Under the pieces are notes generated by a model. It was given only the letters and a program-made list of their open reading frames with translations, searched no databases and was not told where the DNA came from. A stretch of 64,000 nucleotides of DNA from Fagopyrum homotropicum (lineage: Eukaryota; Streptophyta; Magnoliopsida; Caryophyllales; Polygonaceae), in the NCBI GenBank assembly GCA_033239125.1, contig BSWB01000005.1:49088993-49152992 (forward strand), given 5' to 3'. Shown one piece after another: positions 45,421 to 57,451 of the stretch. Position 1 is the stretch's first letter. Each line of letters begins with the position of its first letter. The position numbers and the translations under genes were made by a program.

Positions 45421-45823
45421 GTTCAGTAACACGTCAATAAGATCATAAACCACTGGAACACTCTTTAGCGTAGAACTATCTATTTCCTTCACGACATAAC
45501 ATTAGAAATCATCACCTCCTTATTAACCTTGCTGCAAATACGGTATTGTCGGCAACTTGCCTCTTCAAGGTTCATAACCTTGAAAAACCTCTACCTAGTC
45601 GATCTCAGTAGAGACTATAATAGTCCTCCTACTGCTATCTAAACCAACATGATATCTATTCGTCCACCACACACATCTTCTACTGTATCCATAGTTAACT
45701 ATTAAAACAATCATCGAAAGACAAGAGGTGCATAGCACTCACAACAAACAAAACTCCACTAGGTAAACCATTAAAAAGAATGGTACTTGTAACAGCTAAC
45801 GCCCGAAGCTCTACTGCATATTA
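45421..45823 (-). other. Element C protease position, unreadable
   Basis: By order this 400-bp stretch should hold the protease, but I find no intact active-site motif in any frame. Confidence 0.4.
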
Positions 45824-46702
45824 TTACTCAATCTCAGACCTATGCTCCTCAGGTATCACTGAGGTCATTGTCATAGCCTCCACTTCCACTCTTTCTGCAT
45901 CGGAAAGAGGAAGGTCTTGATGAGAAGAAACACTACCTTGCTGACAGAAAGGGGCCAGATGGCCTAGTTCACCACAGGTGAAGCAAGCTATCGGTGCCAT
46001 GAGGGACTCAAAGCGCACATGATTTGGACTGCCCAACTCAAAAGGCTCTACCTTAAGCTCTTCTAGTATCCGTGGTACTCGTACCACGACCCTTACCTCT
46101 ACTCAGCCTGGGAACAGATTACCGAGTAGGTGAATGATCTGGGACTCTCTGTTGCCCCAACGTCTGCTACAGAGGTGTCTTCTGACCACCTCCCGTCACA
46201 CTAGTAGAAATAAAACCCTGTCGTGATGCCACTCCAGTTTGCTTACAGAAAACAGCTCCATGACCCTTTCTACCACAGGTAAAGCAAGTCACTGGGGATC
46301 TTGGACACTGTGGTCATACATGTCCAGGCTTCCCACAATTGTAACAAGTCCTCGTTTCACTAGAAGTCCATGTGAACGAGAAGTATTCAAACGTCCACAA
46401 GTCGGGCTCAATTTGCAACCCGGATATCCAACCTCATCTTTCACTGATTCAACCCGTTGTTTCTTCTCTAATCCACAAGCTTCAGTCGATCTCACAGATG
46501 TTGGTAAATCCGGTGTAGATCTACTCGCTATCACCACCTCATATACTTGCTGCATATACTCTTGAAACTCAAATCTACACATGGACACACGATCAGCCTC
46601 TTTAAACTCGTTCTCTGCCATAGGCAACACAGCAGCGGATACTGGTCCCTGACTTGACGCTACTGGAGGAAGAGGGGGTGTACCTGCTCTAGTCTGAGCC
46701 AT
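45824..46702 (-). pseudogene. Element C gag
   Basis: N-terminus at ATG 46702 (MAQTRAGTPPLPP). A zinc-knuckle remnant near 46270-46330 (CFTCGRKGHGAVF) is followed by a second knuckle CFTCGELGHLAPFC within 46087-45824. The central capsid-like part seen in A and F is missing, so the gene has lost an internal portion. Reading frames are broken. Confidence 0.72.
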
Positions 46703-46732
46703 CTGTAGAATATACGCTCCTAACTTATAAGG

Positions 46733-46733
<1 letters not shown>

Positions 46734-46822
<89 letters not shown>

Positions 46823-46860
46823 TCATTATTACATGCATACACATCAACACATAAAAGATA

Positions 46861-46906
<46 letters not shown>
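46734..46906. repeat. (TA)n arrays in the leader of element C
   Basis: Two long TA tracts (46734-46821 and about 46864-46906) between gag and PBS. Confidence 0.95.
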
Positions 46907-46907
<1 letters not shown>

Positions 46908-47078
46908 ACACTGTCGAGATCCTCAGATAGGTGACGAATTCTGTACATACTATCCCAAAACATCTATACTCGCTTTAAAACCAAAATCCTTTAAAATAGT
47001 CAGACCCCATGTGGGTTCTGTTTATTTCTCCACTCTACCTTTATTGCAGATAGCAAGTGTCATTGTTGTCAACCTAAG

Positions 47079-47090
47079 GCTCTGATACCA
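47079..47090 (-). other. Element C primer-binding site
   Basis: The minus strand reads TGGTATCAGAGC, a perfect initiator tRNA-Met type site 4 bases inside the LTR. Confidence 0.9.
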
Positions 47091-47094
47091 ACTC

Positions 47095-49214
47095 TGTAAC
47101 ACTCCAAATCCACGGGACTTAGAGTGTCACATTGGGCTAGGATCTCACAATGGATCTTGACCCTAGTCTGACAACAAGTTCACTAGATCTTACAACAAGA
47201 CACAGGTAGATTAAAACCAAATACATAAAAGTTGTATATGATACAACAAAAGAGTTTACAAACTCAGAGCCGGGTACAAAACATCAAACCACAACTTCTG
47301 ATACAAAAGATCCCATATCCCGCGCATCCTAATGTACAAAAGTCCTCAGTTGGCCACACCATATGTCTCACCCTGCAGTCTTCCTAACCTGCAGATCATC
47401 TACAACACGGTATGAAACCGTTAGTTACAACAATGAAAAGCATGAAGGTAATAGCACAACCACACATCAACATCTCATACATGCAATGCCACACACATTC
47501 ATTTATTATCTTTCATTATGTTATTCCAATATTAATTCAACTTCTTTTGTAACATGAGGAACCTAAAGAACCTCGTCCCTTTCCCCGTTAACACAAAGGG
47601 TTTGCATTGGGGGTGATTGTAACTTGCCCCCCCCCCCCTGTGTTACTGGCTTCCAAGCACCTCCTCCTAACCAGCAGGCGGAGACCGGTGGTTACCGCCC
47701 ATTATAATACACTTGGGCCAAATAAATGTAATAAATGGTCATCCTAGTCCGGTTTAGGTTATAAATGCACAATCATATGAACACACACAACCATCACAAT
47801 CATACAATCCACAACTGCATGCTAAGTAAGTCCTATGGACTTACCTGATATACTCGTAACTTGTACAACGTCACAACTTCCCCTTGGGGAAGTAATCAAC
47901 GCCTGCAATAGCAAGGCAACACAATCACATACTGCAAAGGTTAGGAGACTCGTCTCACTAACCACAACTAACCTATATCTCAAATCTAAACCTCAGATCC
48001 TCAACACATTCATAAATGCCTAAGGCATATCCTCAACATAACATCTCATCATACTCGTACACATACTAAACCTTAAAGCAATAACTGATATCCATAACAT
48101 CATCATGATCCTCAACTCATTCTGACACCTAGCATGCATCTAATCAGTATTCCTCAATCTAAAATTTAATCCTAATTTAATTAATTAATTAAATTTCACC
48201 AGAATAATGTTTTGCCCGTAGGTCATTTCTAAACCCACTTGTCATTAGATTTCATCAAACAAACAATCCATAAACACCAGAATAATATAATGATCATAAT
48301 GGAATTTCTAATTATCCATTTTGAAAAGCCTAAGGTCAATTTAGGCCAAATCTCAGTACGGAAAACGAATAAATTCATAACTTATTCGTTACTAACCTGA
48401 TTGACGATCTGAAAGAAGATTCGGAATCACAACGACGCAGGCTACGCATTTACAACGTCAAATTTACCGGAATCTGAGCGACGGAACTGTCCTGGTGACA
48501 TATATGCTCGACCAGGTCTTCATCTGCTCGGAAATGCAGAAACTTGGTACCGATATGAAGAGAATGAAGAGAGGAATCCAAAAACTCAAACGGAATTGAA
48601 ATCGGATTAGAAACAGAGAGTAGATCTTAGTTTGAAGTTTGAGAGAAATCAGAGCTTTTACGAGGAAACGTGAAAGGAAATGAATTAATTAACGATTTTC
48701 CGCTATTTATAGTGAAGTCGATAATTATCCTTAAGCGAAGTCGATAATTATCCTTTAACTGATCCAATGGCGGGTTGAACCCTTTTCTCCAAACTTCTCG
48801 AAATTGGAACAATAAATCTTGAATATTGTAGGGATAATTATTCCACAATTGCATCGGAAAACGTGTATTCCTAAGCCGTCTTTCTTATCCGTTAAGAAAC
48901 GAAATAGCAACTCTTTTGGCAGTTTTGCCTTTCCATGTTATTTCATATCTAGGACATGTACGATGTCCTGATCATTTCTCTCAACTGCATTTTTATTAAT
49001 TGGAGCTCCCAAATGCTCCAAATAATACCGGAGGGTAAAAATAATTAGCCGGGGGAAAAAGTGAAAATTTCACCATAAGCCCAAAATTACGCCAAGAACA
49101 TAACGGTGGGACTTATACTCAACACTTACGCAATATTCGCGAGTTATATGTCAATTACTATCACTGATTAAGTTAATCAACATTAATTAGAATTCAGAAA
49201 TCCTAGCTATTACA
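47095..49214 (-). repeat. Element C 5' LTR (2120 bp)
   Basis: Partner of 40163-42268. It has a splice-donor-like AGGTAAGT complement at 47839-47846 and an extra copy of GTCGATAATTATCCTT near 48717-48751 that the partner lacks. Confidence 0.92.
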
Positions 49215-49219
49215 CTCAT

Positions 49220-50045
49220 CCCACTAAATCGAATCAAACACCACCACATGCTCATGCGGCTACACACTAACCAGTGAACACTCCCTCGAATCTGAAGCAT
49301 CTCATCATGTCACATCGAACCTCAATAGTCTGGCAATTCATTACCCCTAGAATGACACTAATGAGATCATCCTTTCTGACGGTACTAGTTTACCTATTCA
49401 TCACACTAGTTCTACATTCTTTACCTCCAACCCTCACTCCTTCAAACTTTCTAATGTGCTACATGTCCCTTATATTAAGAGAAATACTATTTGAACATTT
49501 CAATTTTGTAATGATAATCATGTTTGCATTGAACTAACTTCATCATCTTATTGTATTAAGGATATTGACACTCTTCAATGTCTAATGAAAGGTCCAACTA
49601 AGGATGGGATCTATGAACTGCCAACATCCATAATCTCACAAGACCGGATGTCATCAGCATTTCAATTAGAACGCTTTAACATGCTATCGGCTAAACCCAT
49701 ATTCACACCTATGGTTGGAGATTGTGACTTCTACAAAGACACAACCTCACTTCTCCTCAATCTGATCCAGTATAGAGAACTCATTGGTAGCCTTCAGTAT
49801 CTTAATCTCACAAGACCAAATGCTGCATATGCCATTAACAAACTATCCTAGTACATCCACTCTCCCACTGAGATCCATTGGACAACAACTAAACGAATTA
49901 TACGCTATCTCTTTGGTACCTCTCATCTCGCGTTTCAATTTCACCACAATTCACCATCTACACTACACGCCTTCTCGGATGCTGACTGAGCCGGCAACAA
50001 AATTGATTACCTCTCCACATGTGCATACATCGTCTACATCGGCCA
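49220..50045 (+). pseudogene. Element D pol remnant (pre-integrase, RT end, RNase H)
   Basis: Continues copia D after element C. Out-of-frame pre-integrase sequence comes first (SFKLSNVLHVPYI-like near 49440-49480, then CLMKGPTKDGIYELP, 49583-49630). It joins directly to an RT C-terminus (MLSAKPIFTPM, YRELIGSLQYLNLTRPNAAYAINKLS) and RNase H (FSDADWAG, with a stop). The integrase core and most of RT are absent, an internal deletion at about 49640. It is cut at 50045 by element F. Confidence 0.8.
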
Positions 50046-50683
50046 TGTAATGTTGGAGATTTTGGCTAAGTCTTCATTGTAACCGTTGAGCTTGTATTGA
50101 GACAAGGTGCAATGAGTTGTTCACATATGTGTCACTATGGTCCGGGTTGCGGGAGGCAAGACAAGTGACCGGCACTAAGAACAACTAGTATTATAAGGGG
50201 AGTCGAATCAAAGCAAGGTGATTCACGACAAGGTCAACTTGTGCTAGCTTTTAGAAGGCCGACGTTTGGGGCTTTTTAGCCACATTTTATCGGCACACCT
50301 TTGGTTCTTAGGCCTTATATTGGCTAAATAATATGTGGTTAAAAATTGGGAGCAATCCAAGCTCAAATGCTTAGTGAATGTCAATGAAGCAGCTAGTGAG
50401 CTTCTTAAGGAGCTACACTAGCTTGAGCTAAGATATTGAGTGTTTGAGGATCTTGGAGCTTATCCTAGCTATATTAAAGTGAATGAAGCTCATTGGAAGT
50501 GTTTGGACCAAGAAAAATAAGCTAGCTCTAAGGTAGCTCCGGGGAGCGGTTTTGGGCTCCCTATGTGGGCCTCGGGCCTCGAGCTTTCTAGGGCTTCAAG
50601 GCCCATCTTCCAAGTAACTTCCACGTAACTTCCATTACCGATTTTAACCTCTTTTAACTCCCCAAAAACGTGGCCCCCTATGC

Positions 50684-50693
50684 CTATAAAAGG
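50684..50693 (+). promoter_or_regulatory. Element E LTR TATA box
   Basis: CTATAAAAGG, conserved in the other LTR at 56695-56704. RNA would start near 50715, so the hairpins and minisatellite fall in the transcript leader. Confidence 0.75.
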
Positions 50694-50749
50694 GAGATCC
50701 ATTTGCACTTGATTGAACATTCGTTTTGGCAACAATAAAGCTTTTAGTT

Positions 50750-50875
50750 CCATTGTATTGACATTGGATAGGCCTTCTTATAAGCTTGTTTGCAAAACTC
50801 GAAAGACCAGTATAGTTCCTTTGTATTGACAAAGGTTAGGCATCCATCTTAGTTTGGTTTTGTATTGACAAAACC
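50750..50875 (+). repeat. Three hairpins with identical TATTGA loop
   Basis: CCATTG-TATTGA-CATTGG (50750-50767, one mismatch), CCTTTG-TATTGA-CAAAGG (50818-50835) and GGTTTTG-TATTGA-CAAAACC (50856-50875). Stems differ while the loop is constant. LTR2 has the same three at 56761, 56829 and 56867 with small changes. Confidence 0.8.
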
Positions 50876-51108
50876 TAGGAATACCCTTTCTACAAAGTAA
50901 GACAAGTAAGTCTCTTACTTAGTCTTTGTAACGTGTAAGGTTTTATCCCACTAAGGTATTTGGATATTCCCGGTGTAGGGGAGAATACAATTAGAAGGAA
51001 AATTCATTTATGAATGACTCATTATATTATCCAAGTCAATGGTTTTAACATATAACTACCGGTTTATAAAACGTGCAATTGAACTTAACTTCTATTAGAG
51101 TTTTGTCT

Positions 51109-51345
51109 ACTCCTTTTCGGAGATTACAAACTCTTGGTTGAGTTTTGTCTACTCCTTTGGAGACTACAAACTCTTGATTGGGTTTTGTCTACTCCTTTGT
51201 GGAGATTACAAACTCTTGGTTGAGTTTTGTCTACTCCTATGGAGACTACAAACTCTTGATTGGGTTTTGTCTACTCCTTTATGGAGATTACAAACTCTTG
51301 GTTGGGTTTTGTCTACTCCTTTGTGGAGATTACAAACCCTTGGTT
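51109..51345 (+). repeat. LTR minisatellite, six alternating 40/42-bp units
   Basis: Units of GTTTTGTCTACTCCTTT and GGAGATTACAAACTCTTGG; long (GTGGAGATT) and short (GGAGACT) forms partly alternate. It is repeated in LTR2 at about 57110-57357. Overlapping short ORFs here are translation of the repeat. Confidence 0.9.
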
Positions 51346-51492
51346 AATAACTTGTTTTTAGTTCAAGATAATTATATTTATTTGTTTGGAAATTGGGATA
51401 CGGCCTATTAGTCTAAAACCGAACACCGAAATTCCAACAATCTTCTAAGTGTATTTATTGTTAATTGTTTTATAGGATTGGATTGATATATA

Positions 51493-52470
51493 ATGAGTAA
51501 GACGTTAATGACAGAAATGACTTCTCGTTTGGGGAAGTTGGATAAGTTTGAGGGTGTAGACTTTAGGAGGTGGCAAAAGAAAATGCACTTCCTCTTGACT
51601 ACATTAAAAGTCGCTTATGTACTCACTACACCTAGACCGGCCGAGCCGGTTGATGATATGGTGGAGGAGATAGAGGTTGACCGACGAAGGAGCAAATGGG
51701 ATAATGATGACTACATATGTCGTGGTTATATTCTCAATAACATGAGTGATGCATTGTTTGATGTCTACCAAAGTGTAGAGTCATCAACATCAATGTGGGA
51801 TCAACTGGAGTCTAAGTACATGGCAGAGGATGCTTCATCTCGCAAATTCTTAGTCTCGGATTTTAACTCATATAAAATGGTGGACTCAAGGCCGGTAATG
51901 GAAAAATACAATGAATTTCTCCGGATTCTTGGGAGGTTCACTCAACATGCCATGCATATGGATGAGGCCATTGCGGTTTTGTCTATAATGGATAAGCTCC
52001 CCCTTCTTGGAAGGACTTCCGCCATGTGCTAAAGCACAAGAAGGAAGAACTCACGTTGGTGGAACTTGGCTCTCACCTTCAAATTGAACAAGGTCTTAGG
52101 GCACAAGAAGGGGGACTCAAGAAGGAGGATAAAACTTCTACTTCCCACGAGGCCAACATGATGGATGTCAAGGGCAAAAGGAAGAGGTTCAAAGGAAAGG
52201 ACAAAGACAAGGACAAGGGAAATAAGTCCAAGAAGGATAATATTGACAAGAAACCAAAAGGTTCTTGTTGGAAGTGTGGCAAGTCTGGCCACTTCAAAAG
52301 GGATTGCAAAGTTAAGGACAATGGATCCAAGGGTGGAGGCCAAAGTGGCCAAAACCCCTCAAACCAAGGTAACTCACTTATGAGTCTTGATTCTAACTTT
52401 GATATAAATTCTGATTTGAATTATGTGTCATTGACTTTTGAATGTTTGTCCATGCAGGATGATGACCTTG
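51493..52470 (+). pseudogene. Element E gag
   Basis: Starts at ATG 51493. A copia gag domain (KFEGVDFRRWQKKM, CRGYILNNMSDALFDVY, WDQLESKYMAEDASSRKFL) is followed by a frameshift in a run of five C (51999-52003). The other frame continues (FRHVLKHKKEELTLVEL), then a K-rich linker and a CCHC knuckle CWKCGKSGHFKRDC (52266-52307). Gag would package element RNA. Apart from the one-base slip the gene is whole. Confidence 0.9.
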
Positions 52471-55400
52471 GATGGTGGGTTGACTCGGGTGCAACAACTC
52501 ATGTTTGAAAAGATCGGCGTTGGTTCAAGACATACGCTGTTGCTAACGATGGAGCACTCATACATATGGGAAACGAGTCTACCACCCCCGTTCTAGGAAG
52601 AGGACGGGTTGATCTATACTTCACAAGTGGCAACACTCTAGTCTTGTCAAATGTACTACATGCACCGGCCATTAGAAAGAATGTGGTTTCTAGTGGTGTA
52701 CTCAATAGGCTTGGCTTCAAACAAGTCATAGAAGCCGACCACTATGTATTGTCTAGGAGAGGAACATTTGTAGGCTTTGGCCATTGGAACAATAATATGT
52801 TTCTTCTCTCTTTATGAAATAAACTTTCTAATACTAATATAAACAAGAATAGTTTGTTTACATTGTCTTATTCTTCTTCCAATTGTGATTTTGTCAAATG
52901 GCATGCACGGCTTGGACATGTTCATTTTAAGCGTATGAATGACATGATTAAGGCTGGTCTTTTACCTAAACTTGACTTGTCAAAAGACAAGTGTAAAACG
53001 TGCTTGTTGACCAAGATAACAAGACTTCCATTTCCTAGAGTTGAAAGAGAATAATCAATGCTCGGCTTAGTCCACTCGGATTTAGGTGACTTGCACTCTA
53101 CTCCTTTATTAGGAAAGAAGAAGTATTACGTAACATTCATAGATGATTACTCTAGGTATTGTTACGTATATCTACTCTTTGCAAAGAGTGATGCCTTAGA
53201 CAAATTCTATGTATTCAAGAATGAATCTGAGTTGCAACAAGGTACCTTAATAAAAAGACTACGCACGGATCGTGGTGGTGAATTTATGGATAAGGAATAC
53301 TTTGAGAGTGTCGGGATCATACATGAGACCACGGCACCTTACACACCACAATCAAATGGTGTGGCCGAACGAAAGAACCGAGTGCTTAAAGAGATGGTCA
53401 ATGTCATGTTGTCTTACTCGGGTCTTAAGAATTCGTTTTGGGGTGAAGCTATGCTCACAGCAAACTACTTGCTTAATCGTGTTCCAAACAAAAGAAGCAA
53501 GAAGACTCCTTACGAACTATGGTTCAAAAGGAAACCAAACCTACATTACTTACGAGTTTGGGGATGTTGAGCCATAGTAAGGCTAAATGACAACAAACGT
53601 AAGACTTTAGGTGAAAGAGGTGTTGAGTGTGTGTTCATTGGCTATGCCGAACACTCCAAAGCTTATAGATTATATGTGATAGAACCAAATGACTTCATCT
53701 CGGTTAATACCGTAATAGAGTCTAGGGATGCCATCTTTGATGAAGATCGCTTCACCTTGGCTCCTAGGCCTAGGGAAGTGATCAACATGACCTTAGATGA
53801 GGAATACCCAAACAAGCATCATAGGATTCAAGATGAATCCCGGAAAGCGTCCCACGGGCTTGACTTGCCAGAGATTGCTCCTATGAGCACTAATTTGTCC
53901 CAAAAATCAATTTTCCAAGTGTTCTTGGTTGAAGGGTCAAGGGATAATGAAATGGATCATCACTCTTACTTTCATATAGATGAGGATCCAAAGACATTTG
54001 ACGAGGCCATGAAGTCTCAAGATGTTGCCTTCTGGAAGGAAGCAATCCAAGAGGAGATGGACTCCATTATGGGTAACCATACATGGGAGTTAGCCAAACT
54101 TCCTTCCAGTTGCAAACCTTTGGGATGCAAATGGATCTTGAAGAGGAAGATGAAAGTTGACCGTTCCATTGACAAGTTTAAAGCACGCTAGGTCATCCAA
54201 GGCTTTAGACAAAGGGAAGGTGTCGATTACTTTGACACATATGCTCCGGTGGCTAGGATTACAACCATTAGGTTATTAATAGCTATGGCGGCTATACATA
54301 ATCTAGTGATTCATCAAATGGATGTCAAGACAACATTCCTTAATGGTGATCTAGATGAGGAAGTGTATATGAGACAACCTAAAGGGTTTGTTTTAAAAGG
54401 ACAAGAGCACAAACTGTGTCGCTTTGTCAAATCCTTGTATGGACTAAAGCAAGCTCCAAAACAATGGCATCAAAAGTTTGATGATGTCGTATTGTCAAAT
54501 AGATTTAAGATAAATCAAGCTGACAAGTGTGTCTATAGTAAGTTTGATCATACCGGTCAAGGTGTAATCATATGCTTATATGTTGATGACATGCTGATCT
54601 TTGGAACAAACCAAAGACAAGTAGATCTCACTAAGGATTTCTTGTCCACTAACTTTTCTATGAAAGACTTAGGTGAGGCGGATGTGATTCTAAGCATAAG
54701 AATCAAACGTGATGCTAAAGGCTTAAGCCTCACACAATCACACTACATTGAGAAGATTCTCAAACGCTTCCAATGTGATAAAAGTTCAACTTTTAGTACT
54801 CATATGGACTCAAGTGAAAAATTGATGCTCAACCAAGGATCAGTTGTCTCTCAACTTGAGTATGCACAAGTAATAGGATGTTGCATGTATGCAATGACTA
54901 GCACTAGCCCAGATATTGCTTTTGCTATTGGTAAATTGAGTAGGTACACAAGTTGTCCTAGCTCACAACATTGGAAGGCACTAAGGCGTGTGCTTAGGTA
55001 CCTCAAGGGGACCATGGGTTTTGGCATCTTGTACAGTAAGTATCCTTCAGTGATAGAAGGCTACTCGGATGCGTCATGGATCACTAATCTAGATGATCAC
55101 TCGTCCACCACAGGATGGGTTTTCTTGTTAGGTGGTGGTGCCATTTCGTGGGCTTCAAAGAAGCAAACATGCATCACAACCTCGACCATGGAGTCCGAGT
55201 TTGTGGCACTTGCCGCTGCCGGTAAGGAAGCTAAATGACTAAGAAATTTGGTTCTAGAAATTCCTCTATGGCCAAATCCGCTTTCTCCTATCTCAATTCA
55301 TTATGATAGTGCAGCTACGTTGGCTAAAGCTTATAGCCAAACGTACAATGGAAAATCAAGACATCTTGGTATGAGACATAGCTCGGTTAGAGAGCTCATA

Positions 55401-55523
55401 ACTCACGGTATAATATCGGTCGATTTTGTGAGAACACATAATAATCTAGCCGATCACTTAACCAAGAGCTTGGCTAGGGACTTAGTTCAAAAGTCAACCA
55501 AGGGGATGGGGTTAACGACCTAA
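52471..55523 (+). pseudogene. Element E pol: protease, integrase, RT, RNase H
   Basis: One frame with stops at 52506, 52815, 53052, 53568, 54189 and 55236. Protease active site WWVDSGATTHV (52473-52505). Integrase zinc region (WHARLGHVHF, CKTCLLTK) and DDE core (LVHSDLGDL, LRTDRGGEF, APYTPQSNGVAERKN). RT motifs: KPLGCKWILKRK, HQMDVKTTFLNGDL, LYGLKQAPKQW and CLYVDDMLIFG (catalytic DD). RNase H: GYSDASWITNL and STMESEFVALAAAG; the tail is SRHLGMRHSSVREL. Order integrase before RT proves Ty1/copia. Every catalytic motif is still readable. Confidence 0.93.
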
Positions 55524-56061
55524 ATTGAAAACGACTTGTCATGGGATACCCAATTCGCCTATGGCTTGATGCCTTAGCCGAATTCAATGAGGAAAGCCCA
55601 TTCCAAGAAGTTGTGAGCATAAAATGTCCATCCAAGGTAATGCTCTATTCCTATATAATATGTATAGTTTGAAATATGTAATTTCTTAACAACTCTTTTG
55701 AAAAATTGCAATTATAGGTGCAAGATCAAAAGAGAGTTGGCTACGTGAACGTGAAGTGTCAAGGCTTCTTCAAGGGAGTAGATGGTCGACTCGCCTATAT
55801 GTTCATTAAAGGATTAGGACACAATAGCCTTTAAATGTGTCTTCTATTTGTAAAGGAAATGTAAATTTCGTGTATGTTGCCTTCATGTACTTAAACAAGT
55901 TAAGTGGTTCAATCCATTAGGACACCACAATTCTTTAGTGCAGAATGTGTAATTATACTAATTCAATAAATTCAATCAAAAGATATTTATGATTATGCGA
56001 ATATTTTGTTTGGATGTATGTCTATTAAAAGTTTCTTGACTTTGCTCAAATGGGGGAGGAA
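55524..56061 (+). other. Element E 3' non-coding region
   Basis: About 540 bp after the pol stop with no ORF of note; it ends in the polypurine tract at 56048-56060. Confidence 0.8.
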
Positions 56062-57451
56062 TGTTGGAGATTTGGGCTAAGTTTTCATTGTAACCGTTGA
56101 GCTTGTCATGAGACAAGATGCAATTAATTGTTCACATGTGTGTCACTATGGTCCGGGTTGCGGGAGGCAAGACAAGTGACCGGCACTAAGAACAACTAGT
56201 ATTATAAGGGGAGTCGAATCAAAGCAAGGTGATTCACGACAAGGTCAACTTGTGCTAGCTTTTAGCAGGTCGACGTTTGGGGCTTTTTAGCCACATTTTA
56301 TCGGCACACCTTTGGTTCTTAGGCCTTATATTGGCTAAAGAATATGTGGTTAAAAATTGGGAGAAATCCAAGCTCAAATGCTTAGTGAATGTCAATGAAG
56401 CACCTAGTGAGCTTCTTAAGGAGCTACACTAGCTTGAGCTAAGATATTGAGTGTTTGAGGATCTTGGAGCTTACCCTAGCTATATTAAAGTGAATGAAGC
56501 TCATTGGAAGTGTTTGGACCAAGAAAAATAAGCTAGCTCTAAGCTAGCTCCGGGGAGCGGTTTTGGGCTTCGTATGTGGGCCTCGGGCCTCGAGCTTTCT
56601 ATGGCTTCAAGGCCCATCTTCCAAGTAACTTCCACGTAACTTCCATAACCGATTTTAACCTCTTTTAACTCCCCAAAAACGTAGCCCCCTATGCCTATAA
56701 AAGGGAGAGCCATTTGCACTTGATTGAACATTCGTTTTTGCAACAATAAGGCTTTTAGTTCCATTGTATTGACATTGGATAGGCCTTCTTATAAGCTTGT
56801 TTGCAAAACTCGAAAGACCAGTATAGTTCATTTGTATTGACAAAGGATAGGCATCCATCTTAGTTTGGTTTTGTGTTTGACAAAACCTAGGAATACCCTT
56901 TCTACAAAGTAAGACAAGTAAGTCTCTCACTTAGTCTTTGTAACGTGTAACGTTTTATCCCACTAAGGTATTTGGATATTCCCGGTGTAGGGGAGAATAC
57001 ACTTAGAATGAAAATTCATTTATGAATGACTCATTACATTATCCAAGTCAATGGTTTTAACATATAACTACCGGTTTATAAGACGTGCAATTGAACTTAA
57101 CTTCTATTAGAGTTTTGTCTACTCCTTTTCGAAGATTACAAACTCTTGGTTGAGTTTTGTCTACTCCTTTGGAGACTACAAACTCTTGATTGGGTTTTGT
57201 CTACTCCTTTGTGGAGATTACAAACTCTTGGTTGAGTTTTGTCTACTCCTATGGAGACTACAAACTCTTGGTTGGGTTTTGTCTACTCCTTTGTGGAGAT
57301 TACAAACTCTTGGTTGGGTTTTGTCTACTCCTTTGTGGAGATTGCAAACCCTTGGTTAATAACTTGTTTTTAGTTCAAGATAATTATATTTATTTGTTTG
57401 GCAATTGGGATACGGCCCATTAGTGAAAAACCGGACACCGAAATTCCAACA
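56062..57451 (+). repeat. Element E 3' LTR
   Basis: Partner of 50051-51439; most differences are single substitutions, with several in the first 90 bp. Confidence 0.95.

Larger units (their letters stand above)
40163..49214 (-). mobile_element. Element C: decayed Ty3/gypsy relative of A
   Basis: Inserted in element D; flanks CTTAT (40158-40162) and CTCAT (49215-49219) match at 4 of 5 positions. LTRs are 40163-42268 and 47095-49214. The primer site is at 47079-47090. The 4.8 kb interior has gag, protease, RT, RNase H and integrase traces on the minus strand, all heavily mutated. Its LTR joins an A-like half to a B-like half. Confidence 0.9.
50051..51439 (+). repeat. Element E 5' LTR
   Basis: TGTTGGAGAT to ATTCCAACA. 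It contains a TATA box (50684-50693), three hairpins with a constant loop (50750-50875) and a six-copy 40/42-bp minisatellite (about 51109-51345). Confidence 0.95.
50051..57451 (+). mobile_element. Element E: Ty1/copia, nearly full length
   Basis: TSD TGTAA (50046-50050 and 57452-57456). LTRs are 50051-51439 (1389 bp) and 56062-57451 (1390 bp). One gag-pol frame runs in copia order (gag, protease, integrase, RT, RNase H), broken by one frameshift and six stops. The polypurine tract AAATGGGGGAGGA (56048-56060) precedes the 3' LTR. The Tork group is my best guess. No env-like ORF. Confidence 0.93.

Noticed and set aside
46734..46906. Long TA tract as a centromere or replication-origin signal
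   Set aside because: It sits precisely in the leader of element C and has a counterpart in A; simple microsatellite expansion is enough.
51138..51411. Short plus-strand ORFs in the copia E LTR (also 57150-57423)
   Set aside because: Read-through of the 40/42-bp repeat in two frames.
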